Shown: one piece after another, positions 12,028-12,260 of the stretch
Layout: every line of letters begins with the position of its first letter
Numbering within the stretch: the first letter of the stretch is position 1
Notes under the pieces: generated by a model
The model's input: only the letters and a program-made list of their open reading frames with translations
Databases searched by the model: none
What the model was told of the DNA's origin: nothing
Made by a program: the position numbers and the translations under genes
From: a bacterium
GTDB taxonomy: Bacteria > Pseudomonadota > Alphaproteobacteria > Caulobacterales > Hyphomonadaceae
Length of the DNA stretch: 12,260 nt
Assembly: GCA_030824255.1 (NCBI GenBank)
Contig: JAVBYB010000531.1
Location: 1-12,260 of the forward strand
Direction of reading: 5' to 3'

Positions 12028-12103
12028 CGGGTCGCACCGGCGCGCCGCCCGCGCTAGGATCACCCGACGCCGACAGTTGGCAGACAGAAAGAGGAAACGC
12101 GAG

Positions 12104-12260
12104 ATGGAGCTGAAGTTCCGCCGCAACCCGGATTTCCAGATACTGCGTGAGGAGATCACGCCGGAGACATTCTACATGGACCGCCGCCGCGTGCTGACCG
12201 CGGCGGGCCTTCTCGGCGCAGGCTCCATCCTCGGCGCCCTGCCGGCCTGTTCCGAGCCGC
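12104..12260 (+). CDS. msrP: Protein-methionine-sulfoxide reductase catalytic subunit MsrP (partial, N-terminus)
   Basis: Only 52 residues are in the window. They show the MsrP (YedY) N-terminus: a short leader, then ITPETFYMDRRRVLTAAGLL (residues 18-37), which parallels the E. coli VTAESVFFMKRRQVLKALG segment. It contains a twin-arginine signal (R27-R28-R29-V-L) followed by a hydrophobic stretch and ALPAC49. MsrP is a molybdopterin enzyme exported folded by Tat that, with the haem membrane subunit MsrQ, reduces oxidised methionines in periplasmic proteins. A downstream msrQ, expected just beyond the edge, cannot be seen. GAGGA (12091-12095) lies 8 bases before the ATG. The C49 context (L-P-A-C) would allow lipidation, which is not usual for this family. 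Confidence comes from the N-terminal resemblance only. Confidence 0.75.
   Translation, partial: MELKFRRNPDFQILREEITPETFYMDRRRVLTAAGLLGAGSILGALPACSEP

Overview
This GC-rich window (strong G/C at third codon positions) looks like chromosomal DNA of an alphaproteobacterium, most likely a Caulobacterales/Hyphomonadaceae-type organism. That placement is inferred from gene content: YebC, a TIGR00282/YmdB phosphoesterase, DUF3617 lipoproteins, an exported COG4798 methyltransferase-like protein and MsrP. I see 18 genes, two of them cut by the window edges. There is no tRNA, rRNA, CRISPR array, transposase or integrase, and no gene-free stretch longer than about 210 bases.

Left part (1-2115): the 5' end of a PP2C-like phosphatase gene runs off the left edge. 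A small ribbon-helix-helix (RHH) gene sits upstream of it on the same strand, and a second, related RHH gene is divergent to that one. The 107-bp gap between the RHH genes carries repeated CATTGC/GCAATG boxes that reach the second gene's start codon. Next come an unrecognised helical protein and a secreted protein in which a beta/gamma-crystallin domain lies inside a phage-tail-collar (Mdp-like) protein.

Middle (2122-5262): yebC on the minus strand, two tandem four-cysteine DUF3617 lipoprotein genes on the plus strand (with a terminator-like hairpin between them and a second one masking the Shine-Dalgarno of the second gene), a very strong bidirectional terminator, and the acyl-CoA thioesterase gene tesB.

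Next (5260-7067): an aldo/keto reductase gene divergent from a TetR-family regulator gene. Their shared promoter region holds a 22-bp imperfect palindrome at the reductase promoter and a degenerate copy over the tetR start, whose message looks leaderless. This is a self-contained regulated module.

Right part (7209-12260): a VanY-like D,D-carboxypeptidase lipoprotein, a secreted protein of a widespread uncharacterised family, a DUF488 protein, an exported methyltransferase-like lipoprotein, the TIGR00282 phosphoesterase, a small GTG-initiated lipoprotein, and the Tat-targeted start of msrP.

Eight of the 18 genes encode proteins with Sec, lipoprotein or Tat signals, so the window is rich in envelope functions. 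No single multi-gene defence or biosynthetic system is evident. The most novel-looking items are the collar-crystallin fusion, the divergent RHH pair with its operator-like repeats, and the reductase/TetR operator layout.
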